Below are positions 7,076-14,701 of a stretch of 32,585 bases of DNA, piece by piece. Positions within the stretch are counted from its first letter, which is position 1. Every line of letters starts with the position of its first letter. Position numbers and translations under genes: made by a program. Source of the stretch: Spirochaetota bacterium (GTDB lineage Bacteria; Spirochaetota; Spirochaetia; Treponematales; UBA12059); the NCBI GenBank assembly GCA_022703215.1, contig JAKLEE010000005.1:1-32585 (forward strand), given 5' to 3'. Under the pieces are notes generated by a model. It was given only the letters and a program-made list of their open reading frames with translations, did no database searches and was not told the DNA's origin.

Positions 7076-8065
7076 TCAACCCGACGCGACGGACTTCCCC
7101 CTCCGCTCCAACAGGAAGCGCATGAAATTCTCCTCGAAGGTGCGGACCGGTCCCGGTCCGGCGCCGTACTTCCGCCTGGCCGCGCATTTTCGCCGGTAAT
7201 TGTAGAAGCGGTAGAGCTCGAGCGGATCCTCGCCCCGGTCGCTCAGGTAGATCGATTCCTTGCCGAGCAGTCGCTTGATGTCCGCCTGTCCGATGCTCGC
7301 CGTTCCCGTGCTCTCGAGATGTTCCTTCACGCTCTCGAGCTCCTCGAAGGGCAGGCCGAAAAGGAATTCCTCGAGGGCAGCGGCCTCGTCCGGCACTCCC
7401 GCGGCGCGCTCGATGTAGTCCTGGCACGCGGCATCGACCGTCAGGTAGAGCGAGATGTATTCCTGCGTCCCGAGCAGGGTCCCGAAGACCGGTATCGAGT
7501 TACGCCGCATCAGCCACATGGTGGCCAGCTCCGGGATGAAAGGATGTCCCATCGCCTCGAGGCGCCGGTCCCAGATCCGCGCCAGCACGTGGGCGGCGCG
7601 CATCCTGAGCTCCCGTTCCCGGGTGTCACCGAGTATCTCGAGCAACACGTCCTCGGTCATCACGGCGAGGAGGCGCGCGAGCATCGCGGACTCAAGGTTC
7701 CGGCGCGACGGAAGTTCCGCTTCTTCCGAGCCGAGAAGGCGCCGGACCAGGGCGAGGAGGTTGATTCGGCTGAGCTCGAAGGTCCGACCGAGCAGGGCCT
7801 TTGTCGGCATGACGAAAATGTCGTCGTCATGATACCGCTCGCCGAGCGCGGCGACGAGGGTGTCGACGTTCCTGCCGGAGCCGGTGATCCGGCTCCATTC
7901 AGTGATGCCCGGGTAGAGCGCCAGGGCGTCCGCCTGAAGACACAAGGCATCCAAATTGTCGCCGAGGACCTTGAGGTCGTCGCCCCGCCCTTCCCGATCA
8001 AGCCGAAGCCTGACGGAATCGAGAAGCCCGCGCTCCTCCGCCGTCAGGAGACCACGCCGTTCCAT
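7076..8065 (-). CDS. Hypothetical helical protein
   Basis: I do not recognise a family for this 329-aa protein. It is soluble-looking, Leu/Glu/Arg-rich and mostly helical, with no signal peptide or membrane segment. Fairly specific stretches include YLSDRGEDPLELYRFYNYRRK and a C-terminal RTFEENFMRFLLERRGKS. The start at ATG 8065 has no Shine-Dalgarno. An extended -10 box, TGG plus TACACT (8077-8072), ends 6 nt before it, which points to a leaderless transcript. The gene is convergent with the sigma-54 activator (69 bp apart) and lies downstream of the tRNA-Pro repeat array on the same strand. Real coding is supported by the long frame with low-complexity-free protein composition. Confidence 0.7.
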   Translation of the reverse strand: MERRGLLTAEERGLLDSVRLRLDREGRGDDLKVLGDNLDALCLQADALALYPGITEWSRITGSGRNVDTLVAALGERYHDDDIFVMPTKALLGRTFELSRINLLALVRRLLGSEEAELPSRRNLESAMLARLLAVMTEDVLLEILGDTRERELRMRAAHVLARIWDRRLEAMGHPFIPELATMWLMRRNSIPVFGTLLGTQEYISLYLTVDAACQDYIERAAGVPDEAAALEEFLFGLPFEELESVKEHLESTGTASIGQADIKRLLGKESIYLSDRGEDPLELYRFYNYRRKCAARRKYGAGPGPVRTFEENFMRFLLERRGKSVASG

Positions 8066-8120
8066 GAGCCCAGTGTACCACGGCTTTTCCGCAGCGCCGC
8101 CACCCCGGAACCCGCGCCCA

Positions 8121-8687
8121 GTCGCCGAAGGCGACGCGATTCAATCCGTTTCCCTGCAAAGCCGCGATGCCCGACCCACCCAGAAAGCAAAAGCGCACCC
8201 CAAAGGATGCGGCTTCCACCTACAGATATATCGGTCGGGCATCGCGGACTTACAGTTCGCGCTCCGGCCGCAGGCCGATGCGCGAACCCTTACAATAAAT
8301 TCCCTTGAAAAGCCGCGATGCCCGACCCCACAAGACAGCTGAAGCCGCACCCCAAAGGATGCGGCCCTCGCTTGCGGTATTCTCGGTCGGGCATCGCGGA
8401 TTTACCCGTCGCCGAAGGCGACGCCTTACAATAAATTTCCTTGAAAAAACCGCGATGCCCGACCCACCCAGAAAGCAAAAGCGCACCCCAAAGGATGCGG
8501 CCCTCGCTTGCGGTATTCTCGGTCGGGCATCGCGGACTTACAGTTCGCGCTCCGGCCGAAGGCCGATGCGCGAACCCTTACAATAAATTTCCTTGAAAAG
8601 CCGCGATGCCCGACCCCGCCAGAAAGCAAAAGCCGCACCCCAAAGGATGCGGCCCTCGCTTGCGGTAATCTTGGTCGGGCATCGCGG
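8121..8687. repeat. Tandem hairpin repeat array built on the tRNA-Pro 3' end
   Basis: Four A elements each have perfect 15-bp arms, CCGCGATGCCCGACC and its complement: 8162-8247, 8313-8399, 8450-8535 and 8601-8687. Unit starts are 151, 137 and 151 bp apart. Each encloses a GCACCCCAAAGGATGC inner hairpin (8194-8209 in the first). The right arm of the fourth is the 3' end of the tRNA-Pro gene. B hairpins alternate with them: TTCGCGC...GCGCGAA at 8256-8286 and 8544-8574, and the simpler GTCGCC-GAA-GGCGAC type at 8121-8135 and 8407-8423. A conserved linker, CTTACAATAAATT, follows each complete B element. On the minus strand the first three units repeat the last 18 nt of the tRNA body, perfectly in two and with one change in one. 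Open frames across the array are repeat translations, not genes. Confidence 0.9.
8441..8535 (-). terminator. Terminator-like hairpin within the repeat array
   Basis: Read on the minus strand, the A element at 8535-8450 is a 15-bp perfect stem followed directly by TTTTTT (8449-8444). Sister elements end in CTTTTC or CTTTGC. Any of them could stop transcription coming out of the tRNA-Pro gene before it reaches the 329-aa gene at 8065. Confidence 0.5.
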
Positions 8688-8748
8688 ACTCGAACCGCGG
8701 ACCCCAAGTCCCCCAGACTTGTACGCTAACCACCTGCGCTAATGCCCG
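8672..8748 (-). tRNA. tRNA-Pro (anticodon GGG)
   Basis: The cloverleaf reads on the minus strand from 8748. The acceptor arms CGGGCAT and ATGCCCG pair fully, including the C1-G72 pair typical of bacterial tRNA-Pro. The D stem is GCGC/GCGT. The anticodon stem is CAAGT/ACTTG with loop CTGGGGG, giving anticodon GGG. The variable loop is GGGTC and the T arm is CGCGG-TTCGAGT-CCGCG. The discriminator A is followed by an encoded CCA (8674-8672), 77 nt in all. The CCA is not present in the repeat copies of the tRNA tail downstream, which read CCG. Confidence 0.95.
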
Positions 8749-8774
8749 TCGCGCGCCTTGCGGAACGCTCGGCG

Positions 8775-8804
8775 AACATAGCACGCGCGGTCCCGGAGGG
8801 TCAA
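8775..8804 (-). promoter_or_regulatory. Promoter of tRNA-Pro
   Basis: TTGACC (8804-8799), an 18-bp spacer ending in TGC, and TATGTT (8780-8775) form an extended -10 sigma-70 type promoter on the minus strand. The transcription start would lie near 8768, giving a leader of about 20 nt before the mature tRNA 5' end at 8748. Confidence 0.6.
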
Positions 8805-8826
8805 GCGCGGACACGGCGCGCCGTCG

Positions 8827-9276
8827 TCAGCGCTCCATGGGGAAACGGACGAAGTCGAGTGCGAAAGCGCCTCCGATCGGCACGGACATCGCCAGGTAGA
8901 TGGCCCCGACCATGTCGTCCCAGCCCGAGTCGTCCTTGAGCACGAGCCAGGCGCCGATGCCGAGGCTGGCGGCAAGGGCGAACCCGTCGATGCCCAGGTT
9001 CACCTTCCGCCAGAAGCGCGCGCCATCGGAGTCGCCACGGGCGACATTGATCCCGAGCGCGACATTGGGGACGGTCCAGAGGGCAAGTCCCGCCCCGACA
9101 TTCCAGTAGACATCCGGATCCGAGAGCGCCTCGGGTATCAGGGCGAAGGGCGCGGCGGCCTTGAGAGCGGACGGGACGAGCAGGAGCCAATCGCCTGCCG
9201 TGGGCGCGGTCTGCGCATGCAGCGCGGACGCCATCAGGGCGAATGCCAAAACCAACGCGACCAAGCCAGATTTCAT
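8827..9276 (-). CDS. Small exported or membrane protein of unknown function
   Basis: This 149-aa protein starts with a clear signal peptide, MKSGLVALVLAFALMASALHAQ. Two or three further hydrophobic stretches follow (VGAGLALWTVPNVALGINV, GFALAASLGIGAWLVL, IYLAMSVPIGGAFAL) separated by short Asp-rich turns. I do not recognise the family. ATG 9276 has GGGAGG at 4 nt, so the longer frame opening at 9357 is rejected. A Fur-like AT-rich dyad lies 25 bp upstream, which suggests metal- or stress-responsive control. The tRNA-Pro gene lies downstream on the same strand but has its own promoter. Confidence 0.7.
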   Translation of the reverse strand: MKSGLVALVLAFALMASALHAQTAPTAGDWLLLVPSALKAAAPFALIPEALSDPDVYWNVGAGLALWTVPNVALGINVARGDSDGARFWRKVNLGIDGFALAASLGIGAWLVLKDDSGWDDMVGAIYLAMSVPIGGAFALDFVRFPMER

Positions 9277-9300
9277 GGCGCCTCCCGCGTGTACTTGATC

Positions 9301-9319
9301 GATAATGTCAATTATTATG
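9301..9319. promoter_or_regulatory. Fur-like box upstream of the 149-aa protein
   Basis: GATAATGTCAATTATTATG matches the 19-bp Fur consensus GATAATGATAATCATTATC at 15 of 19 positions. It is a sharp AT-rich island in a G+C-rich region. On the minus strand it overlaps candidate -10 sequences (CATAAT, CATTAT) for the gene starting at 9276. Fur, PerR or another Fur-family regulator could bind here; no such gene is in the window. Confidence 0.4.
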
Positions 9320-9431
9320 GTAACGCCTTGTGTCCGCCGAGCCAATCCCCGGCGCACTTTTCTTCCAGCGGAGCGCGGATCCCGTCGGACCGGATGAGGT
9401 CATGGCACCTTTTCGGTGCTTCGAGGGACGA

Positions 9432-11474
9432 CTAGACCCCGTCGTCCGCCAGCAGATCCTCGAGGCGGACGCCGCGACGAGCGCGCCGGAAACGCTCCAC
9501 GTACCAATAGAGCGCGGGATCTTTCGGGAAGCGGCGGGCGCAATCCTTGAACGCCGCAAGGGCGCCGACGAGGTCACCGGACTCAAGCAGGAATACCGCA
9601 CGCTCGAAGACGCCCCGGTTATGGAGCTTCTCCGCGGCGAGCGGATCCACGTCCTCGCAGATGAGCTCGTAGGTCGGAACCGTGGCGGCCTTGCCCTTGA
9701 GGCGAATCTGCCCGAGGTAGCGGAGGGTGAACTTGGCCCGGGCGTCGGCGCAGCGTTCGAGGGCGGGGCCGGAAACGATGATCGGCACGCGGAAGCGCTT
9801 GGTCAGGTCCTGGAGCCGGCTCGTCACGTTCACCGCGTCCGAGATGACGGTGGTGTCCATGCGCTCGACCTCGCCGATGGTCCCGAGGATGAGGTCGCCC
9901 GCGTGGATTCCGATGCCCATTTCGACCGGCTTCTTGCCCCAGCCCAGGCGTTCCTGGTTGTACCGGACGACTATCCGCCTGATGTCCTGGGCGGCCGCGA
10001 GCGCGTCGGCCGAGCCGCCGGGGAAGATGGCCATCAGCGCGTCGCCCATGAACTTGTCGACCAGGCCGCCCTGGGCGCGCACCGCCGGCACGATGCGTCC
10101 GTAGAAGCCGTTCAGGAAGCGGAACACGTCGTCGGCGCCCATCTCCTCCGAGAGGCCGGTGAAGTCGCGGATGTCGGCGACGATCACCGCCATCTCGGCC
10201 AGGGCCTGGTCGCCCAGCTCCACCTCGTCCACGCCGTCGCGCCCGAGCAGCTCGATGAATTCCGAGGGGACGAAGCGCGAGAACGCCTCGTTGAGGGATT
10301 GCAGCTTGCGCGTGCGGTCCTCGATCTCGGCCCTGGATTCCTCGAGGTCGTCCTTGGACTTGAGCGAAAGCCGGCCGAGCGCCAGGAAGATGCCAAGGTC
10401 CAGGGCGAACAGGCCCGGTCCCGCCAGCCAGATCATCGGCCTCATTCCCGACAGGAACCAGGCGCCGTCCCAGAGCGAGCAGGCGATGCCGATCAGGAGG
10501 CCGATGGACACGGTCGCCGCGCCGGCGACCTTCCGGCGCCAAGCAAGCACGGCGATCAGGCCGGCATACAGGAAGGCGAGCAAGGATGGCGCCACGGCCA
10601 GGGACAGCGCGGCGTCGAGCTTCACGTCGTCACCCGCCGACCAGGCGACCCAGGCGGAGGCGGCCGCGAGGACCAGCGCCCAAGCCCAGCCCGAACGGAG
10701 CCGCTTCCGCTTCGAGTAAGAACGACCGGCGAACAGGAGGGTGAAGAGCGCGGCAAGCGGCAACGAGGCCTTCGCGGCGCCCCTGAGCGCGTGGTAGGGC
10801 ACCCAGAGCGAAGGCAGGCCGAATTCCGCGAAGAACACGGCGAAGGTCATGGAAGCGAGACCGAAGAGCAGGTAGCCCGCCTCGCGCAGGGCGTACCATT
10901 GCATGAACATGACCAAGGCGGCGAAGAGGCTGGCGGCGGTCATGAACACGTAGATCGTAGTGTTGAGGGGTCTGATCAGCTTCCGGACGAAGCCGGCCCT
11001 CGCCGCGTCCACCGCGTGCACTGCCGGGAAGGGAGCCGCGTCGCCTTCGTAGCGGCACGCGAGGACCAGCCGGTCGGTCCCGTCGAGCTTGAGGAGCCTG
11101 GTCGGAATTTCCAGGATGGGCGTAGCCTCGGCGTGGGCCCAGTACCCGTCGGGTCCGAGCGCGCCGTACGAGCCCACCGGAATGCCGTTTACCGTGGCGC
11201 GGAAGGGCACCTGGCTGCGGCCGATTTCGATGTAGACGGTGTCGCCCGAACGCAGGACCTCGCGCGGCAGGTCGCGGGCCAGCGAGAAGCGCTTGGACTC
11301 CCCGAGCGCGATGCCCGCGGGAAGGTCGATACGCTCGGAGCCCTGGCCGCGTTCCAGCAACCAGCCTTTCCCGAGATCGAGCGAGCCGGAGCCCGGTTCG
11401 TCGACGCAGGACGCGAGCAACGCGACGGCGAGCGCGATCGACGGCAACAGGACCTTGCGGCGGGCTCTCATCAT
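9432..11474 (-). CDS. Membrane adenylate cyclase with seven-helix (7TMR-DISM-like) sensor
   Basis: This 680-aa protein begins with a lipoprotein-type signal (MMRARRKVLLPSIALAVALL, then ASC). A periplasmic beta-rich sensor domain of ~160 residues follows, then about seven membrane helices (~165-370), a short coiled coil (LEESRAEIEDRTRKLQSLNE), a class III cyclase domain and a C-terminal TPR-like tail. Catalytic features are visible: metal-binding Asp residues in VADIRDFT and FMGDALMA, Lys in VDKFMGD and Asp in ISDAVNVTSR. The Lys/Asp pair specifies ATP, so the product is probably cAMP. ATG 11474 or 11471 fits the promoter at 11513-11485; the earlier TTG at 11513 is part of that promoter. It is the last gene of an operon running from 14666. 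Confidence 0.9.
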   Translation of the reverse strand: MMRARRKVLLPSIALAVALLASCVDEPGSGSLDLGKGWLLERGQGSERIDLPAGIALGESKRFSLARDLPREVLRSGDTVYIEIGRSQVPFRATVNGIPVGSYGALGPDGYWAHAEATPILEIPTRLLKLDGTDRLVLACRYEGDAAPFPAVHAVDAARAGFVRKLIRPLNTTIYVFMTAASLFAALVMFMQWYALREAGYLLFGLASMTFAVFFAEFGLPSLWVPYHALRGAAKASLPLAALFTLLFAGRSYSKRKRLRSGWAWALVLAAASAWVAWSAGDDVKLDAALSLAVAPSLLAFLYAGLIAVLAWRRKVAGAATVSIGLLIGIACSLWDGAWFLSGMRPMIWLAGPGLFALDLGIFLALGRLSLKSKDDLEESRAEIEDRTRKLQSLNEAFSRFVPSEFIELLGRDGVDEVELGDQALAEMAVIVADIRDFTGLSEEMGADDVFRFLNGFYGRIVPAVRAQGGLVDKFMGDALMAIFPGGSADALAAAQDIRRIVVRYNQERLGWGKKPVEMGIGIHAGDLILGTIGEVERMDTTVISDAVNVTSRLQDLTKRFRVPIIVSGPALERCADARAKFTLRYLGQIRLKGKAATVPTYELICEDVDPLAAEKLHNRGVFERAVFLLESGDLVGALAAFKDCARRFPKDPALYWYVERFRRARRGVRLEDLLADDGV

Positions 11475-11484
11475 TATGACAGGC

Positions 11485-11513
11485 AGACTATCCGGCCCCC
11501 GACACGGCGTCAA
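11485..11513 (-). promoter_or_regulatory. Internal promoter for the adenylate cyclase
   Basis: TTGACG (11513-11508), a 17-bp spacer and TAGTCT (11490-11485) lie at the 3' end of the TIGR02757 gene. The -35 box overlaps that gene's stop codon. The -10 box is only a 3/6 match. Transcription would begin near 11478, almost at the ATG, with no Shine-Dalgarno. Confidence 0.4.
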
Positions 11514-12382
11514 GCTCGAAGCCCGTCTCCGGGATAGGCGAGGCGCTCGTCAAGGCAGTCGAAGCAGGCCCCGGCGACCAGGTCGGGGTTGATGCCGGGC
11601 CGGGTCAGCGCGAAGTCCCAGCGCACCGGATCGCGCGCGTCGTAAAGCCTGAACGCCGCGGTAGCCTCCCGCGCGGCCTTGAGGTCGTCCGCCTTCCTGG
11701 ACACGAGGCCGAGCGCGCGGCAGGCCGCGCCCATGTGCGTGTCGAGGGGAACGACGAGACGCGCAGGATCGCAAAGGTCCCACCCGCCCGGATCGACTCC
11801 GTCGCGGCGCACCATCCAGCGGAGGTACATGAAGGTCCGTTTGGAAGCCGAGCCGCGCGCCGGATCGGGAAGCAGGTTCCCCGGCCAGGCGGGCTTCCCG
11901 TCAGGGCGCCGCGGGGCGCGGACGACCAGGGCGCGCACGAGGGCGGAGGCCCCCGTCGCGTAATCCGCCTCGGAGCGGTCGTCGCCGTCGACGAGGAAGC
12001 GCTCGAGTCCCCCGGCTTCCTTCCGGGCGTCGCGGACGGCGCCTAGCAGGCAGGCGAGGTCGCCCCCGTCGAAAAAGCGGTGCCGGAAGCCATCGAGCCG
12101 CGCCCTGAGGCGGGCATCGGATTGGCGGGCCAGGTTCCGCGCCGGCCTGTCGCCAAGCGCTTCCAGCACGATTCCGGCGGAGCGCAGGATGACGGCGACG
12201 CCGCCGAGGGCCAGGACCGCGCAGACCAGCCCCGCGACCTCGCGGTCCGCCGGATCCGCGTAGCGGCGCACCAGCTCGAGCGGATCGGGGTGGATCCATT
12301 CGCTTCTGGCGAAGCTCCGGTAGGCCCGGTCGAGGAAGGCGGCGAGGGCCGGATCGGGATGTGATCGAACTCGCCGGCTCAG
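11510..12382 (-). CDS. TIGR02757-family protein (DUF2400), probable CTG start
   Basis: The protein matches the TIGR02757 family of uncharacterised ~250-280-aa proteins, helical and related to DNA-repair-like folds. Recognisable segments are RTFMYLRWMVRRD, PLDTHMG and WDFALTR. The first ordinary start codon is GTG 12271, but the family's N-terminal part continues in frame before it: AAFLDRAYRSFARSEWIHPDPLELVRRYADP aligns with the usual opening, split here as AAFLDRAYRSF and ARSEWIHPDPLEL. No ATG, GTG or TTG exists in that stretch. A CTG at 12382 overlaps the stop of the preceding gene as CTGA and is the best candidate. A sequencing error in the overlap is the alternative. Function is unknown. 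It is the third gene of a four-gene operon. Confidence 0.8.
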   Translation of the reverse strand: MSRRVRSHPDPALAAFLDRAYRSFARSEWIHPDPLELVRRYADPADREVAGLVCAVLALGGVAVILRSAGIVLEALGDRPARNLARQSDARLRARLDGFRHRFFDGGDLACLLGAVRDARKEAGGLERFLVDGDDRSEADYATGASALVRALVVRAPRRPDGKPAWPGNLLPDPARGSASKRTFMYLRWMVRRDGVDPGGWDLCDPARLVVPLDTHMGAACRALGLVSRKADDLKAAREATAAFRLYDARDPVRWDFALTRPGINPDLVAGACFDCLDERLAYPGDGLRA

Positions 12383-14097
12383 GGAGTCGCGACCCCGCGC
12401 GCGGCCAGGTCCTCGCTGCGCTTCGCGAGTTCCGGATCGCCGGGCGCCAGCGAGAGGGCCTGCCTGAGGTAGAAGCGCGCCTTCTCCAGATCCGACCTCC
12501 GCGCATAGTAGTCGTAGAGCGCGGCCAGGGCCTCGACGTTGGATGCGTCCTCCACGAGGGCCGAACGCAGGGAGGAGAGGATGCTGTCGTCGGCGACCTG
12601 GGTGCGGCTCTGCAGGTAGAAGACCGTCGAACGGAAGCGCGCGGACCCTCCCGAGGCCAGGGCCTTGGCGGCCAAGTCGGCGGCCGCGGCCCGTTCGCCG
12701 CGCAGCACGCGGACACGAAGCAGGGCGAGTGTCGCGCTCTCGTTCCCCGGAGCCGAGGCGACCCAGGCATCCGCGATTCCGGCCGCCTCGGCCAGCCGTC
12801 CGGTGCGCAGGTACGCCTCGAAGGCCGAGGCGTCGTCGAGCAAGTCGAGACCTGCCCTCCGGATGGCATCGACGCGCGCGGCGGCGTCAGCCCAGTCCCC
12901 GAGCGCCGCGGACGCGGCCAGCAGGGTATGGAGCGCGCGGGAATCGCCGGGACTCGCGGCGAGCACCAGCGCCGCGAGGGTGCGGGACTCCGCGAGGTCC
13001 TCGCGGGTACCCGTGGCGAGCACTTCCGACGCGATCAGCGCGAGCTCGAGGTCGCCCGGGAAGGTCGCGAGCGCCTTGCGCGCCCAGCGCTCAGCGTCCT
13101 CGCGGTTCCTCGTGCCCTCGAGCGCGGATCGCACCCTGAGCAGGAGATAGGCGCGGTCGTTCGGCCTGAGCCCCCCGAGCGCGTCGAGCAGGGGCGCCGC
13201 CTGCCGCCACGCGCCGGAGTCCGCCAGCATGGACGCGCGCATGAGCAGGAAATCGGCGTCGAGCGGATCGGAGGTGAGCACCTTGGCTACGAGCGGTTCG
13301 GCCTCCGCCTTTCGCCCCGAGGCGAAGAGGGCGCGCGCGTAGAGCTTGTCGCGCTCGCGCGACGGGGGCAGGGAAGCGGATTCCACGACCCCGGCGGCCT
13401 CAGCGGGACGGCCGAGGGCGAGCAGCGCCCGGACCCGGCCGAGCAGGGCCGGAACATTGGCCGGATCGAGAGCGAGCGCGGCCTCCCAGGCGAGGAGCGC
13501 ATCGGCGTGCTCCGCCCGCGACTCGCGGGCGCGCGCCTCGGAAAGCGCGGCGAGCGTCGAATCAGCCGAGCGCGAGCGTACGCGGACGGCGGCTTCTATG
13601 GCTCCCCGCGCCAGTTCCTTCGAATCGGTCCTGAAAGCCGCGAGCAGCGCGAAGAAGTCCGCCAGCCGATCGGCCGGATCGCGAGGCGAGCGGCCCGCCT
13701 TCGCGTCGCTCAGGGCCGCGACCCATGGATGTCCGATCGGCGGGTCCACGGAGGCGGCGCCGCCCGGCGCCTGGCCGTACACGATAGACGCCGCCTCGAA
13801 GGCCAGGTACCGGTAGGCCTGGGCATCGACGGCGGGAATGTGCTGGGCGGAGAGCGCGAGGATGGCGGCCTCGGAGAACGAGGAGGGCGTACCACGGAAC
13901 AGGGCGGCCTCGATGGCGCCGCGTTCGGCCCGGACCGGGTCCGGCACCGCCCGGGTCTCGAGCGGCACGCCGCCCTCGGGAGCCGCCGGAGCGCCCGCGC
14001 ACGAGGCGAACGCCGCCGAGAGCAGCGTCAGGGCGAGCGCCGTACGCCATGTCCGCGAAGAGCCGGACCGGCCCGCGACGCCGGGGCGTCGACTCAT
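12379..14097 (-). CDS. TPR-repeat lipoprotein
   Basis: This 572-aa protein starts with a basic stretch and hydrophobic core ending in SAAFAS-C, a lipoprotein signal. The mature part is almost wholly helical and Ala/Leu-rich with degenerate TPR motifs, for example ADALLAWEAALALDPANVPALLGRVRALLALGRPAEA (split as repeats ~190-225) and LEKARFYLRQALSLAPGDPEL near the end. It is probably a periplasmic scaffold anchored to a membrane. ATG 14097 overlaps the stop of the LiaF-like gene as ATGA, so the two are translationally coupled. A much longer upstream frame is a shadow of that gene and of the divergent lipoprotein. The downstream TIGR02757 gene overlaps by CTGA. Confidence 0.85.
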   Translation of the reverse strand: MSRRPGVAGRSGSSRTWRTALALTLLSAAFASCAGAPAAPEGGVPLETRAVPDPVRAERGAIEAALFRGTPSSFSEAAILALSAQHIPAVDAQAYRYLAFEAASIVYGQAPGGAASVDPPIGHPWVAALSDAKAGRSPRDPADRLADFFALLAAFRTDSKELARGAIEAAVRVRSRSADSTLAALSEARARESRAEHADALLAWEAALALDPANVPALLGRVRALLALGRPAEAAGVVESASLPPSRERDKLYARALFASGRKAEAEPLVAKVLTSDPLDADFLLMRASMLADSGAWRQAAPLLDALGGLRPNDRAYLLLRVRSALEGTRNREDAERWARKALATFPGDLELALIASEVLATGTREDLAESRTLAALVLAASPGDSRALHTLLAASAALGDWADAAARVDAIRRAGLDLLDDASAFEAYLRTGRLAEAAGIADAWVASAPGNESATLALLRVRVLRGERAAAADLAAKALASGGSARFRSTVFYLQSRTQVADDSILSSLRSALVEDASNVEALAALYDYYARRSDLEKARFYLRQALSLAPGDPELAKRSEDLAARGVATP

Positions 14098-14666
14098 GCC
14101 TTCCCGTCCCGTCCCCGCCGTCGCCGCGGGGGTGCCAGCGGGCTCCTGCCGAGAGCCCAGGCCCCGAAGAGCCCGGCGCCGCCCACGACGAAGGCGAGCG
14201 GCCAGTAGGCCCGCATGAACTGCATGAACGAGATCGGCGTGGCGTCGAAGCTGAACGCCGCGAAGAACACGCCGAGTCCGATGAAGCACAGGGAGGGAAC
14301 GAGGTAGGAAGCGGTCAGGCTGCGCGACCTGCTGCCCCCCTTGGCCAGCAGGGACAGCCCCAGCACGATCATGAAGAGCGGCCAAATCTGGCCTGTGCGC
14401 CAGCCCAGGAATTCGGACAGGACGAGCAGGAGGCCGGAGAGCCCGAGCATGGTGCCGCCGAAAACCGCGCCGGAGATAAAACGCCGCGTAAGCGCCACGT
14501 AGAGCCAGATCGCGCCCGCGCCGACGAGCAGGAGCGGCCAGAGCCGGCCGGGGTGAGTAGCCGCGCCCGTGGTGACGGGGAGGAGCCAGATGCCGGCGAC
14601 GAGAAGCAGCACCGCGCCGACGAAGAGCATGTCGGCGCCTTTCCGTGAACGCGCGATGCGAGGCAT
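14094..14666 (-). CDS. LiaF-like multi-helix membrane protein
   Basis: This 190-aa protein has about six hydrophobic segments with repeated WPLLLVGAGAIWLY, WPLFMIVLGLSLLAKG and YWPLAFVVGGAGLFGAWAL motifs. These are typical of the transmembrane unit of LiaF/DUF5668-type proteins linked to envelope-stress sensing. The C-terminal beta domain of LiaF is absent, and the protein ends in a basic tail. Two starts are possible. ATG 14666 sits 6 nt after a -10 box and would be leaderless. ATG 14630 has GGAAAGG at 7 nt. It is the first gene of the operon with the TPR lipoprotein, TIGR02757 protein and adenylate cyclase. Confidence 0.75.
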   Translation of the reverse strand: MPRIARSRKGADMLFVGAVLLLVAGIWLLPVTTGAATHPGRLWPLLLVGAGAIWLYVALTRRFISGAVFGGTMLGLSGLLLVLSEFLGWRTGQIWPLFMIVLGLSLLAKGGSRSRSLTASYLVPSLCFIGLGVFFAAFSFDATPISFMQFMRAYWPLAFVVGGAGLFGAWALGRSPLAPPRRRRGRDGKA

Positions 14667-14672
14667 ACCTTG

Positions 14673-14701
14673 ATTGTATCGTCCCCGTCCATCCTTGCCA
14701 A
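14673..14701 (-). promoter_or_regulatory. Promoter of the LiaF-like/cyclase operon
   Basis: TTGGCA (14701-14696), a 17-bp spacer and TACAAT (14678-14673) make a good sigma-70 promoter on the minus strand. The -10 box ends 6 nt before ATG 14666. Its -35 box is the complement of the -35 box of the divergent promoter. Confidence 0.65.

Noticed and set aside
8121-8687. CRISPR array
   Set aside because: Units are 137-151 bp with conserved 'spacers' and internal palindromes, and no cas gene is present.
8121-8748. Integron attC array or prophage attachment site
   Set aside because: No GTTRRRY/RYYYAAC core sites and no integrase gene nearby. The repeated tRNA tail does resemble an att site, but nothing is inserted between the copies.
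8141-8814. Several small frames of 60-93 codons sharing a KRGPHPLGC motif
   Set aside because: They are translations of the hairpin repeat in different frames; the shared motif comes from the DNA repeat.
9402-9420. Hairpin GCACC-TTTTC-GGTGC as terminator of the cyclase gene
   Set aside because: Only five pairs and no T tract after it on the minus strand; too weak to call.
9330-11537. Long plus-strand frame of 735 codons
   Set aside because: It is antisense to the adenylate cyclase gene, has the Arg/Gly/Glu-rich composition of high-G+C shadow frames, and has no recognisable domain.
12361-14208. Plus-strand frame of 615 codons
   Set aside because: Shadow of the TPR lipoprotein gene; low-complexity Arg/Gly/Glu content and no start signals.
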